Part shown: in pieces, positions 1-7,455 of the stretch
Layout: the number at the start of each line of letters is the position of its first letter
How positions within the stretch are numbered: the first letter of the stretch is position 1
Source of the DNA: Bacteroidota bacterium
Lineage (GTDB): Bacteria > Bacteroidota > Bacteroidia > B-17B0 > B-17BO
Length of the DNA: 9,013 nt
Reading direction: 5' to 3'
NCBI GenBank assembly: GCA_025356715.1
Contig: JANXRU010000238.1
Span: 1 to 9,013, forward strand
The notes under the pieces: model-generated
What the model was told of the DNA's origin: nothing
The model's database searches: none
Seen by the model: the letters and a program-made list of their open reading frames with translations, nothing else
Position numbers and translations under genes: made by a program

Positions 1-472
1 TTTTAGGATTCAAAGCGATGGCCTTAGTAAGGTCTTCAATAGCAGCCGTATAATTTTCCAATCGGTATTTTGAAACGCCTCGGCCATAAAAATAATCAGC
101 ATCATTAGCGTTTAATTCTATTGCCTTTGTGAAATCAGCTATTGCTTCTGTATAATTTTCTAACTCGTTTTGTGCTAGGCCTCTATTATTATAATAATCT
201 CCATCATTTGGACTTAGCAAAATGGACATGTTATAGTCTTCAATAGAACCATGATAATCGCCAATTTCACTTTTCGCAACCGCTCTTGCATTAAAATACT
301 CAGCCTTACCAGGGTTAATATCAATTGCTTTGGAGTATTCAATGATGGCTCCCGCAAAATCTTTTGAGTTATCTTTTGCTTCGCCATTACTCATATAAAT
401 CTCCTCAGGTTTTTGAGCATAATATGATTTTGTTAAAAATAGGAAAATAAGTATAAATGAAATTTTAAGCAT
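1..472 (-). CDS. Secreted TPR-repeat protein, 3' end beyond the window
   Basis: The reading frame is open from an ATG at 470-472 to the left edge (157 codons seen, stop not reached). Residues 1-20 form a signal peptide with a hydrophobic stretch at 4-13 and a likely cut in YYA|Q, so the protein is exported. From residue 38 on there are TPR units in exact 34-residue register: the turn residues D38, D72, N106 and N140 are each followed two or three residues on by the typical A/S-I pair, and helix B ends in an (A/S)I..(N/S)P-like motif. TPRs are protein-binding scaffolds; no catalytic domain is visible in the part present. The gene lies 44 nt downstream of the TPR-SpoIIE phosphatase gene on the same strand. 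No promoter was found in the gap, so co-transcription is likely. A shared pathway with the phosphatase is inference. More TPRs or an enzymatic domain could follow outside the window. Confidence 0.85.
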   Translation of the reverse strand, partial: MLKISFILIFLFLTKSYYAQKPEEIYMSNGEAKDNSKDFAGAIIEYSKAIDINPGKAEYFNARAVAKSEIGDYHGSIEDYNMSILLSPNDGDYYNNRGLAQNELENYTEAIADFTKAIELNANDADYFYGRGVSKYRLENYTAAIEDLTKAIALNPK

Positions 473-516
473 TTTCTAATTCTAATGTCTTTAAATGATT
501 GTTATAACTAACAAGT

Positions 517-2520
517 TTATATTTTAATACCAATTACAAGTATGTCATCTACTTGTTCTGAATTTTCCATCCAATCATTCAGCGTGTTTTTTAGAAATTC
601 ATGTTGTTGATGAACTGGCAAATTTGATATAGATAAAAGCGTTTCTTTTAATTTTTTATACATGAATTTTTTATTTCTTGGCCCGCCAAACTGATCGGAA
701 AAACCATCTGTAAAGGTGTATATCAAATCATCTTTTTGTAAATCAATAAATTGATTTGAGAAATCTATTGCGCTTTCTTCTCCTTTACCAACGGACATTT
801 TATCTCCTTTGAATTCAATTAACTCGTTATTTCGTATCAGCCATAATGGATTATTAGCGGCTGTAAATTCAAGTTTATGATGTTTTAAATCAAAGACACA
901 TAGTACAGCATCCATTCCATCTTTTGAATTTTCATTTCCATTAGGATTAAGCGCAGAAATTATTTTTTTTCGTTGGTTGTTAAATATTTGTGCTGGATTT
1001 TGAATGCCACGTTCAATGACGTTTTCATTCAAAAAACTAATATTTAATAAGCTCATAAATGCACCTGGAACCCCATGACCAGTACAATCTGCTGTTGCTA
1101 TGTAAAATTTATCGTGATGCGCAGTTGCCCAATAAAAATCACCACTAACGATATCCTTAGGCTGATAAAAAATGAAGTATTCTGCCTTAAAATGTTTCTG
1201 AATATATTGTTCGCTAGTTAGCATGGCTTGCTGAATGCGTTTGGCATAATGAATTGAGTCCAATATTTCTTTGTTTTTATCATCTACTAATATTTTTTGA
1301 TTTTCAACTTCTTTTTTTTGTTTTTTAACTTTGTTATGTTGTCTAAAAACAATGATTAAAAAGACTAAAACTCCTATTAATGCACCCGCAATGGTATTTC
1401 GAATATTACGATGTTGAATATCTTTTTTCTCTTGTTCTGCTTTGGCAATCGTTTCTTTTTTATCAAATTCGTATTGCATGGCCGATTGCGTTAAACTATT
1501 TTCTTTTTCCATATTGAATATAGAATCTTTGAGCCATGTAAATTTTTTATAATACATTAAAGCTTCTTTGTTATTACCTATTAGCATATTGAAATTACTA
1601 AGGAGTTCATAATCTTTACATAAATGATCGATCAAACTATATTCTAAATCAAGTATAATAGCACTATCTAAATAGTTTTTTGATATGTATAATAACTTTT
1701 TATCGGGACGATTATGTATTGGGTTTTGTGATGTTTTAGTTGAATCGATATATATATTCATATAGGTTCCTGCAATATTTGCATAATTTTGTGAGATGAA
1801 AAGTGTATTATTGAATACTTTTAAAATTGTAATTGCTTTTAAATAATAATCGAGGGCTTTTTCGAAATTATTCTGATCGTTATAAACATTACCAATGTTG
1901 CTATAGTTTCTGCCAATAGCATATACATCACCTAATTCTTCATTTAGTTTAACTGATTTTAAATAGTAATTCAGAGCCTGAGTATAGTTTAATTGTTTCC
2001 AATAAATGTTCCCGATGTTACCATAATTTAAAGCTGTCCATTTTTTATTGCCCAATGCTTCATTAATTTTTAAGGCTTTTAAATAATAAGTTAAGGCTAA
2101 AGAATAGTTTAATGTTTGTAAATACACATTTCCAATATTATTTAAATTTCCAGCAATGGCTTTTTTATAACCTAATTCTTCATTGATACGCAGTGATTTC
2201 AAATGATTTTCAAGAGCCATAGGCTGATCGGCATTAGCGCTGTAATTAACGCCTATTCTGCCATATGAATTTGCTATTCCTCTTTTCCAACCTTTAGCTT
2301 GAGCTAATTCAAGGGCTTGTTTTCCATAATTTAGTCCCATATCAGGATTTATAGAACTAAACGTAAAACTAAGTTCATTTAAAATTTTCACCTTATTAGT
2401 ATCTTCATTTTGCTTAGGTAATATTGAAATAAGGGAATCAATTAACTCTTGCCCTTGTTTTTGAGCAATAGAGGGTAGCGAGGCATTAAGTATTAATATA
2501 ATCAGAATTACTTTTTTCAT
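517..2520 (-). CDS. TPR-containing membrane SpoIIE/PP2C-type serine phosphatase
   Basis: This 667-residue protein is built as a one-component sensor phosphatase. Residues 1-20 are a signal peptide (SIA|Q). Residues 41-240 carry TPRs in a strict 40-residue register (NxGNIG..Y...NY..AL.YYLK), with more divergent helices to about 335. A coiled-coil segment (about 340-370) leads to a membrane helix (376-392) and a second charged coiled coil (393-420). Residues about 420-667 are the phosphatase domain. All expected metal-binding acids are present: D461 in SGDFYW, D478 in ADCTGHGVPGAF, D605 in FTDGFSDQ and D658/D659 in VDDILVIG; DGMD is at 534-537. The TPRs should lie in the periplasm and the phosphatase in the cytoplasm. 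SpoIIE-like phosphatases usually dephosphorylate serine on anti-anti-sigma or similar regulators; no such partner is in the window. The ATG at 2518-2520 is well placed for the signal peptide and lies about 77 nt after a good promoter. The sensed ligand is unknown. Confidence 0.93.
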   Translation of the reverse strand: MKKVILIILILNASLPSIAQKQGQELIDSLISILPKQNEDTNKVKILNELSFTFSSINPDMGLNYGKQALELAQAKGWKRGIANSYGRIGVNYSANADQPMALENHLKSLRINEELGYKKAIAGNLNNIGNVYLQTLNYSLALTYYLKALKINEALGNKKWTALNYGNIGNIYWKQLNYTQALNYYLKSVKLNEELGDVYAIGRNYSNIGNVYNDQNNFEKALDYYLKAITILKVFNNTLFISQNYANIAGTYMNIYIDSTKTSQNPIHNRPDKKLLYISKNYLDSAIILDLEYSLIDHLCKDYELLSNFNMLIGNNKEALMYYKKFTWLKDSIFNMEKENSLTQSAMQYEFDKKETIAKAEQEKKDIQHRNIRNTIAGALIGVLVFLIIVFRQHNKVKKQKKEVENQKILVDDKNKEILDSIHYAKRIQQAMLTSEQYIQKHFKAEYFIFYQPKDIVSGDFYWATAHHDKFYIATADCTGHGVPGAFMSLLNISFLNENVIERGIQNPAQIFNNQRKKIISALNPNGNENSKDGMDAVLCVFDLKHHKLEFTAANNPLWLIRNNELIEFKGDKMSVGKGEESAIDFSNQFIDLQKDDLIYTFTDGFSDQFGGPRNKKFMYKKLKETLLSISNLPVHQQHEFLKNTLNDWMENSEQVDDILVIGIKI
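1801..2280 (-). repeat. Four tandem 120-nt units encoding 40-residue TPRs
   Basis: Codons 81-240 of the phosphatase gene are four consecutive units of exactly 120 nt without indels. Shared words recur at the same place in each, for example the codons for NIGN(V/I)Y and for YYLK. The DNA similarity is still visible by eye, which fits duplication within the gene, although selection on the TPR fold would preserve some of it. A further unit (codons 41-80) is more diverged. Confidence 0.75.
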
Positions 2521-2603
2521 GTTACTATAAAAATTAGAGTCAGTTATATTTTCGCGGTTTAATGGTTTAAAGCTAAAATGACTTTTTATTAATTGCTCCT
2601 TAA

Positions 2604-2633
2604 CAAAGATATACGTTTAAAAGACTTATGCAA
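2604..2633 (-). promoter_or_regulatory. Bacteroidota-type promoter for the TPR-SpoIIE gene
   Basis: Read on the minus strand, TTG (2633-2631) is followed after 19 nt by TATCTTTG (2611-2604), an exact match to the TAnnTTTG -7 box of Bacteroidota. The spacing is normal for the phylum. Transcription should start near 2597, which leaves a leader of roughly 77 nt before the ATG at 2520. The same -7 octamer occurs in front of plsY. Confidence 0.7.
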
Positions 2634-2759
2634 ATAGTCAGTTAAAAGCTATATTAAGTAGAGTATTGTTATATTTATAGACGTTTAAACCTACTATTAA
2701 AAAGGCTAAAATAAACATACTCTTGTTTAAATCTTAATGATAGCTATACTTACAATCTT
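2634..2759. other. Non-coding stretch, nothing recognised
   Basis: This AT-rich stretch lies between the phosphatase promoter and the putative mini-element. It has no ORF of note. The only structure is a weak imperfect inverted repeat (GAGTAT at 2661-2666 against ATACTC at 2717-2722) with no T-tract, which is not enough to call a terminator or an RNA. Confidence 0.5.
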
Positions 2760-2767
2760 TTGTAAAT
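2760..2767 (+). repeat. Left copy of direct repeat TTGTAAAT (possible target-site duplication)
   Basis: TTGTAAAT here is repeated exactly at 3100-3107, flanking the putative mobile element. The match could be longer but imperfect, since ACAAT precedes both copies at slightly different distances (2752-2756 and 3093-3097). An 8-nt AT-rich repeat can also arise by chance. Confidence 0.4.
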
Positions 2768-2785
2768 CATAAGTGTCCGATAAAA
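2768..2785 (+). repeat. Left terminal inverted repeat
   Basis: It contains TGTCCGAT (2774-2781), whose exact reverse complement ATCGGACA is at 3085-3092. The match continues imperfectly on both sides (CAT outside, AAA inside). The GC-richer core stands out in AT-rich surroundings. Confidence 0.5.
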
Positions 2786-2791
2786 CTAATT

Positions 2792-2824
2792 AAAAAGGAG
2801 CAGTATTACTACTAGCTCCTTTTT
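2792..2824. terminator. Strong bidirectional intrinsic terminator
   Basis: AAAAAGGAGC (2792-2801) pairs perfectly with GCTCCTTTTT (2815-2824) around a 13-nt loop, giving a 10-bp stem with a T-tract on either strand. On the minus strand it follows the stop codon of the 63-codon ORF by 23 nt. No plus-strand gene ends here, so its natural client is that minus-strand transcript. Confidence 0.75.
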
Positions 2825-2847
2825 TTATTACTTTATTTTTGAGATAA

Positions 2848-3039
2848 TCAAAACTCCATTGAAATACAGATATGGGTAAGTTTATAATCCAACTTATAAT
2901 GCTTGTTATTAATCGATTTATTTAAGTTCCTGGCTATTCCTGATGCCGATTGGAATGTTTTATCAAATATAAACCAAACAGAATTACACTTTGAAACGTA
3001 ATAGCAGGGCTTCTTTTCGAAAATTAAAATCATTTTCAC
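2848..3039 (-). CDS. Small unrecognised ORF (63 codons) inside the putative element
   Basis: The ORF starts with GTG (3037-3039), with an ATG two codons later (3031-3033) that may be the real start. It encodes 61-63 residues. The product is basic and rich in K, N and aromatic residues, with three cysteines and the segment SASGIARNLNKS in the middle. There is no signal peptide, membrane helix or motif I recognise. Support for expression is indirect: the strong terminator just after its stop. Lying between inverted ends, it may be a fused relic of a deleted transposase, or a passenger peptide of a non-autonomous element. It could equally be a chance ORF in AT-rich DNA. Confidence 0.35.
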   Translation of the reverse strand: MKMILIFEKKPCYYVSKCNSVWFIFDKTFQSASGIARNLNKSINNKHYKLDYKLTHICISMEF

Positions 3040-3079
3040 TAAAATCAGTACATTTAAACTACTAAATCATGTTTTTCAA

Positions 3080-3099
3080 TTTTAATCGGACAACAATGA
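3080..3099 (-). repeat. Right terminal inverted repeat
   Basis: It contains ATCGGACA (3085-3092), the exact reverse complement of the core of the left end at 2774-2781. The direct repeat TTGTAAAT follows at once (3100-3107). Confidence 0.5.
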
Positions 3100-3127
3100 T
3101 TGTAAATATTAAAAAAGGTTATCTTTG
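3100..3127 (+). promoter_or_regulatory. Bacteroidota-type promoter of plsY
   Basis: TTG (3100-3102) is followed after 17 nt by TATCTTTG (3120-3127), an exact TAnnTTTG box and the same octamer as in front of the TPR-SpoIIE gene. Transcription should start near 3134, about 15 nt before the plsY start, so the leader is very short. The -33 TTG is part of the TTGTAAAT repeat that borders the putative mobile element. Confidence 0.7.
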
Positions 3128-3148
3128 TAATAACAAATTATTAAATTA

Positions 3149-3778
3149 TTGGAAACAATTTTAATCATTAGCCTAACAATAGGCGCTTATTTATTAGGAT
3201 CTATACCAACAGCTGTATGGTGGGGTAAGCGTTATTATGGTATTGATGTGCGTGAATTTGGTAGTGGAAATTCTGGTGCAACAAATACTTTTAGGGTTCT
3301 TGGAAAAAAAGCAGGTATTCCTGTATTAACGATTGATATACTTAAAGGGACTTTGGCAGTTTCATTGGCCTACTTATCACCTTATGTTTATGATACAAAT
3401 CCTTTTGTAAATATAGAGTTAGGTTTAGGAATTGCAGCCTTAGTAGGCCATATATTTCCTATTTACGCAGGTTTTAGAGGCGGTAAAGGTGTTGCAACTA
3501 TATTAGGTGTTGTAATTTGTTTAACACCTTTAACTAGTTTAATGGTGTTATTTGTATTTTTAACGGTACTATTAATTACTCGTTATGTTTCTCTATCTTC
3601 TATTTTGGCAGGAGTAAGTTACCCTATTTTTTTAAATTTAGTTTTAGAAAACGCCAATGAAACATTAATGGTTTATTCAGTGTTAGTAGCTATATTACTT
3701 ATTATCACTCATAAAAAGAATATCGTACGTTTATTAAAAAGTCAAGAATCTAAAGTGATTTTATTTAAACGCGCTTAG
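3149..3778 (+). CDS. plsY: Glycerol-3-phosphate acyltransferase PlsY
   Basis: PlsY is an integral membrane enzyme that moves the acyl chain from acyl-phosphate to the 1-position of glycerol-3-phosphate. It makes lysophosphatidate in the first acylation step of phospholipid synthesis. The 209 residues fit the family length. Motif 1 is seen as GSIPTAVWWGK (17-27) and FGSGNSGATNTFRVLGKKAG (37-56). Motif 2 is GHIFPIYAGFRGGKGVAT (100-117) with H101 and the glycine-rich loop. Motif 3 is the RYVSLSSI region (145-152). The tail HKKNIVRLL (188-196) is typical too. Hydrophobic segments alternate with these loops. The start is TTG at 3149: an in-frame stop at 3131-3133 leaves only ATT or TTG codons, and TTG gives the usual short N-terminus before the first helix. 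PlsX, which supplies acyl-phosphate, is not in the window. The gene converges on bshA with a 27-nt gap and no clear terminator. Confidence 0.95.
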   Translation: METILIISLTIGAYLLGSIPTAVWWGKRYYGIDVREFGSGNSGATNTFRVLGKKAGIPVLTIDILKGTLAVSLAYLSPYVYDTNPFVNIELGLGIAALVGHIFPIYAGFRGGKGVATILGVVICLTPLTSLMVLFVFLTVLLITRYVSLSSILAGVSYPIFLNLVLENANETLMVYSVLVAILLIITHKKNIVRLLKSQESKVILFKRA

Positions 3779-3805
3779 CTTGTTCACAGGTTTCGATACT
3801 GAGTT

Positions 3806-4939
3806 TTATAGGTGTGTTTTTTTTATAACTTCTTCGTATAATTTCTCATACATTGGTAACACAATATCTAAATCAAATTTCTTAGCTTGTTCGTAAGCAT
3901 TTATTTTAAATTGCTGAAATGTTTCATCATTTGATAATAAGACAATCGTATTTTTTGCCATATCTTCATAATCACCAACCTTACTCATAAAACCTGTTTT
4001 TCCATGGATATTTAATTCGGGAATACCACCAGTATTGGTTGATATAACTGGCATCTTCATTGCCATGGCTTCAAGGGCCGCTAATCCAAAACTCTCTGTT
4101 TCTGATGGTAAAATAAACACGTCGCCAATTGCCAATATTTCTTTCGGATTAGCAATTTTACCAACAGATATAATATCATTACAGGTATCTAACTCTCTGC
4201 AAAGTTTATCAATAGCTGGTCTTTCAGGTCCATCACCTACTAATATTAATTTACTGGGAATTGTTTTTCTAACAATATCAAACACACGTAACACATCTTC
4301 TACACGTTTTACTTTACGGAAATTGGATACGTGAACTAATATTTTTTCATTTTCTTTAGCGAAGTTTTTACGATGACAGTTACCTGATTCGCTATGGTAT
4401 TCACTTAGTTTAATGAAGTTAGGAATAACCCTTACATCATTTGCTATCTTAAATGTTTTAAGCGTTTCTTTACGTAAATTTTCGGAAACCGAGGTAATTG
4501 CATTACTATTATTTAAAGAGAAGAAAATAACTGGTTCGAAAGAAGGATCTTGACCAACTAATGTAATATCCGTACCATGTAACGTTGTAATATATGGTAA
4601 ATGTATTTTCTTCGACTTTAAAATTTGCTGCGCTAAATAAGCAACCGATGCATGCGGAATAGCATAATGAACATGTAAAATATCTAAACGCTCATAAATA
4701 GCGACATCAACAATTTTACTGGCTAACACGCTTTCGTAAGGCTGATATTCAAATAGAGGATAGTCATTTACACTAACTTCATGGTAAAAAATATTATCGT
4801 TAAACTGATTTAATCTAAAAGGTTGAGAGTAAGTAATAAAATGTACTTTATGACCTTTTCCTGCAAGCGCTATTCCCAATTCCGTTGCTACTACACCGCT
4901 ACCGCCAAACGTTGGATAGCATACAATTCCTATATTCAT
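3806..4939 (-). CDS. bshA: N-acetyl-alpha-D-glucosaminyl L-malate synthase BshA
   Basis: BshA is a cytoplasmic GT4-family glycosyltransferase (GT-B fold). It transfers GlcNAc from UDP-GlcNAc to L-malate, the first step of bacillithiol synthesis. The length (377 residues) is normal. Diagnostic stretches are GGSGVVATELG (12-22), HVHYAIPHA (89-97), TTLHGTDITLVG (118-129), SNFRKVKR (205-212), GDGPER (235-240) and the C-terminal nucleotide-sugar site with the E-x7-E pair E282/E290 followed by NTGGIPE (302-308). These set it apart from generic GT4 enzymes. The start ATG (4937-4939) puts the conserved MNIGIVCYPTFGGSG at the very N-terminus. No bshB or bshC is in the window, and no TAnnTTTG box was found in the 160-nt gap upstream, so its promoter is unassigned. 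The low-molecular-weight thiol in this organism is therefore probably bacillithiol (inference). Confidence 0.95.
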   Translation of the reverse strand: MNIGIVCYPTFGGSGVVATELGIALAGKGHKVHFITYSQPFRLNQFNDNIFYHEVSVNDYPLFEYQPYESVLASKIVDVAIYERLDILHVHYAIPHASVAYLAQQILKSKKIHLPYITTLHGTDITLVGQDPSFEPVIFFSLNNSNAITSVSENLRKETLKTFKIANDVRVIPNFIKLSEYHSESGNCHRKNFAKENEKILVHVSNFRKVKRVEDVLRVFDIVRKTIPSKLILVGDGPERPAIDKLCRELDTCNDIISVGKIANPKEILAIGDVFILPSETESFGLAALEAMAMKMPVISTNTGGIPELNIHGKTGFMSKVGDYEDMAKNTIVLLSNDETFQQFKINAYEQAKKFDLDIVLPMYEKLYEEVIKKTHL

Positions 4940-5099
4940 TAGAAAGTTTTTAATTTTTAGTTTTAATGTCTGTTAAATTTGTCTTGTACCTAGTTCAGAA
5001 AGTTCGAGGCACATGAAGCCAACAACCGTGGTGTTTATTTTTATAACCGAGTGTTTTTTTACTTTAAGTGTATACTAAATCGAGTATTATGAACAACCA

Positions 5100-7451
5100 C
5101 TATTTTGTTTTGGCTTTTTGCATAGGATTTCCGCCTGTACTTTGGCCACGTTCAACATTCTTTTTATTTTTAAACACATCAAAGCGGTTTGGAGTAATAG
5201 CAGTGTTCCAGGTATTGTTTTTCTCATCTATATCTCCCGTTTCCTTATATGGATCGAGTAGGATAGAGGCTACTTCTTTGTTTTTAGAATATGTTTTTAC
5301 AACACTTTTCTCGTTCTTTCGCCATACATAAGCTTCTACCCGATTTACTTCAGATGTACCATCTTTATAAATAAATTGTATAATTAGCGGCATAACGCAA
5401 CCTCCCTTATTAGTAAAATATAATTCGTAATTAAATTTATCTTTAATGGTTTGATAAGAAGAGTCTGTAATGGTTTCTAAATTCTCGTAACGACTCATTC
5501 CTTTCTTTTCAATAGCCGTGCGAGGTTCTGGTTTATAATAATAATAGAAATCACGTAAGGTAGTATCTGTATTAACTAAAAACTTTAACCCAGATTCCCT
5601 GTTACGCAATTTAGAAATAGATTCGAATTCTTTTTTTGTAGGATACAGGGTCATCGTATCTAGTTTTACTGGAACGGTTTTACCATTACTAAATGAGTAT
5701 GCTTTTACCGAATCGAGCGCAATATCAACGGGTTCTGTATCATAAAACCAAGCTCTCCAATACCAATCTAAATCAACTGCACTAGCATCTTCCATCGTTC
5801 TGAAAAAATCAGCTGGAGTAGGGTGTTTGAAAGCCCAACGAGTACAATATTCTTTAAAAGCATGATCAAATAATTCTCGTCCCATAACTGTTTCGCGTAA
5901 AATATTTAAAGCAGTGCAAGGTTTACCGTAAGCATTAGCTCCAAAATTATTAATGTTTTCACTATTCGTCATAATGGGTTCTAATTGGTCTTTTGGTAAT
6001 TTAAAATAATCGACCATTTTGTAAGCTGGACCACGGTTTGAAGGGTAATTATTATCAAACTCTTGTTCTGTTAAAAACTGTACAAAAGTGTTTAATCCTT
6101 CATCTAACCAACTCCATTGACGTTCGTCGCTATTAATAATCATTGGAAAAAAATTATGCCCCACTTCGTGAATGATAACTCCTAACATGCCATATTTAGT
6201 GCCTTCAGAGTAAGTGCCATCTTTTTCAGCACGACCAAAATTAAAGCAAATCATAGGATATTCCATACCGTTTGATGCTTCTATACTTTGAGCCACAGGA
6301 TAAGTATAGGGAATAGTAAACTTTGAATAGGTTTTAATTGTGTGAGCTACAGTTTTTGTAGAATATTTACGATAAAGTGGCGCTGCTTCTTTGCCATAAA
6401 AACTCATGCACATTACTTTTTTGCCTTCAACTTTAATAGGCATGGCATCCCACATAAATTTACGTGAACTACCCCAAGCGAAATCACGAACACTATCTGC
6501 TTTAAATACCCATGTTTTAGTAGCAGAAGCTTTTGTTTTTTCGGCAGCAGTACATTCGTCTAAGGTTACTATTTCGGTTACATCACTATAATTAGTAGAT
6601 GCTTTAGTCCAGCGAGCCATTTGATTAGGCGTTAATATTTGAGCATAGTTTTGACACTCGCCTGTTGAGCAAATAACATGATCGGCAGGTACTGTCATTT
6701 TTACTTTATAATTACCAAAGGCTAAAGCAAATTCTCCTCGTCCTGTAAACTGTTTGTTTTGCCAGCCTTGAAAGTCGCTATACACACACATTCTGGGGTA
6801 CCATTGAGTAACGGTAAATAAATAATTACCATCTTCAGGGAAAAATTCGTAACCACCACGGCCACCAACGGTCATACGATTACCCATTTTGTATTGCCAT
6901 TTAACTATGAATTTTAATTTAGAATTGCCGTTTAAAAATTTTGGTAAATCAATACGCATCATAGTTTGGTTGATGGTGTATTTTAGAGGCTTACCAAATT
7001 CGTCAGTAACTGCAAGGATTTGATCGCCAAGGCCTTTTAGTTTTTCATTTACATCTAACCCTTTAATATCATTTTCGTTATACGGTTGATTTAATTTGTT
7101 GCCATCATAAAAATTATTTTCGGCAGACGGTAAATGCACATTCTCGTCTAACTGCAACCATAAGTAACTTAATTTATCGGGCGAATTGTTGTAGTATGTC
7201 ACTACTTCTTTACCAATAATTAGTAAGTTTTTTTCATCTAACGTTGCGTCAATATCGTAATCGGCGCGTTGTTGCCAATATTTACTGCCAGGTGCACCTG
7301 ATGCAGTACGTTGATCGTTTGGCGTAGGTAATATCGTGCCTAATTGTTCAAACTTATTTCCATGATTAGAAAGTGGATTGTTTTTCAGATTTTGTGCAAA
7401 GGATATTGTAAATCCTAAACAAAGTGTGGTTGTTAGTTTGATTATACGCAT
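5100..7451 (-). CDS. Secreted M1-family zinc metallopeptidase
   Basis: This 783-residue protein belongs to the gluzincin M1 (aminopeptidase N-like) family. Residues 1-20 are a signal peptide (SFA|Q). The N-terminal beta domain runs to about 320. The catalytic part has NGMEYPM at 394-400 (equivalent of the GxMEN exopeptidase motif, with Y instead of N as in some M1 subgroups) and HEVGH at 428-432. The third zinc ligand E451 lies in LDEGLNTF, exactly 18 residues after the second histidine. Y508 in NAYGKP is a candidate transition-state tyrosine. The last roughly 210 residues form a beta-rich tail. No type IX sorting domain is visible at the C-terminus, so a periplasmic location is likely. It should remove N-terminal residues from peptides; substrate preference is unknown. 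Its ATG (7449-7451) lies 4 nt after the hupE stop, so the two are very probably co-transcribed and translationally coupled. Confidence 0.93.
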   Translation of the reverse strand: MRIIKLTTTLCLGFTISFAQNLKNNPLSNHGNKFEQLGTILPTPNDQRTASGAPGSKYWQQRADYDIDATLDEKNLLIIGKEVVTYYNNSPDKLSYLWLQLDENVHLPSAENNFYDGNKLNQPYNENDIKGLDVNEKLKGLGDQILAVTDEFGKPLKYTINQTMMRIDLPKFLNGNSKLKFIVKWQYKMGNRMTVGGRGGYEFFPEDGNYLFTVTQWYPRMCVYSDFQGWQNKQFTGRGEFALAFGNYKVKMTVPADHVICSTGECQNYAQILTPNQMARWTKASTNYSDVTEIVTLDECTAAEKTKASATKTWVFKADSVRDFAWGSSRKFMWDAMPIKVEGKKVMCMSFYGKEAAPLYRKYSTKTVAHTIKTYSKFTIPYTYPVAQSIEASNGMEYPMICFNFGRAEKDGTYSEGTKYGMLGVIIHEVGHNFFPMIINSDERQWSWLDEGLNTFVQFLTEQEFDNNYPSNRGPAYKMVDYFKLPKDQLEPIMTNSENINNFGANAYGKPCTALNILRETVMGRELFDHAFKEYCTRWAFKHPTPADFFRTMEDASAVDLDWYWRAWFYDTEPVDIALDSVKAYSFSNGKTVPVKLDTMTLYPTKKEFESISKLRNRESGLKFLVNTDTTLRDFYYYYKPEPRTAIEKKGMSRYENLETITDSSYQTIKDKFNYELYFTNKGGCVMPLIIQFIYKDGTSEVNRVEAYVWRKNEKSVVKTYSKNKEVASILLDPYKETGDIDEKNNTWNTAITPNRFDVFKNKKNVERGQSTGGNPMQKAKTK

Positions 7452-7455
7452 AGTG

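Larger units (their letters stand above)
2768..3099 (-). mobile_element. Putative small IS remnant or MITE-like element
   Basis: The ends are inverted copies of each other. The left end reads CATAAGTGTCCGATAAAA (2768-2785). The right end, read on the minus strand from 3099, is TCATTGTTGTCCGATTAAAA. They share CAT, an exact TGTCCGAT and the following AAA. An 8-nt direct repeat TTGTAAAT sits directly outside each end. Inside, read on the minus strand, are a short leader, a 63-codon ORF (3039-2848), a strong terminator hairpin (2824-2792) and then the left end. That layout is what an insertion sequence shrunk by internal deletion would look like. No transposase motif is recognisable, so mobility would depend on an enzyme elsewhere. 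The family is not assigned. The alternative is an ordinary small gene with chance inverted repeats. Confidence 0.45.

Noticed and set aside
2661..2722. Inverted repeat GAGTAT / ATACTC as a terminator or structured RNA
   Set aside because: Short arms, long AT-rich interior, no T-tract and no gene ending nearby.
3788..3803. TTTCGATACTGAG as a second copy of the repeat seen at 8814-8833
   Set aside because: Only a few positions agree and the spacing differs; too weak to call.
3779..3805. Shared terminator between convergent plsY and bshA
   Set aside because: No self-complementary stem of useful length in the 27-nt gap.
4035..4334. Plus-strand open frame of 99 codons inside bshA
   Set aside because: Antisense to strongly conserved GT4 coding sequence, with no promoter and no family-like features; it is a shadow frame.
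4940..5099. Terminator or RNA gene between the M1 peptidase and bshA genes
   Set aside because: Only a 5-bp hairpin and a weak imperfect palindrome (AACAACCGTGGTGTT) were found, neither followed by a T-tract in the needed direction; no tRNA-like fold.
5068..5331. Plus-strand open frame of 87 codons over the end of the M1 peptidase gene
   Set aside because: Mostly antisense to the peptidase tail; the hydrophobic look comes from the complementary charged codons.
6406..6591. Plus-strand open frame of 61 codons inside the M1 peptidase gene
   Set aside because: Wholly antisense to conserved coding sequence; no supporting signals.
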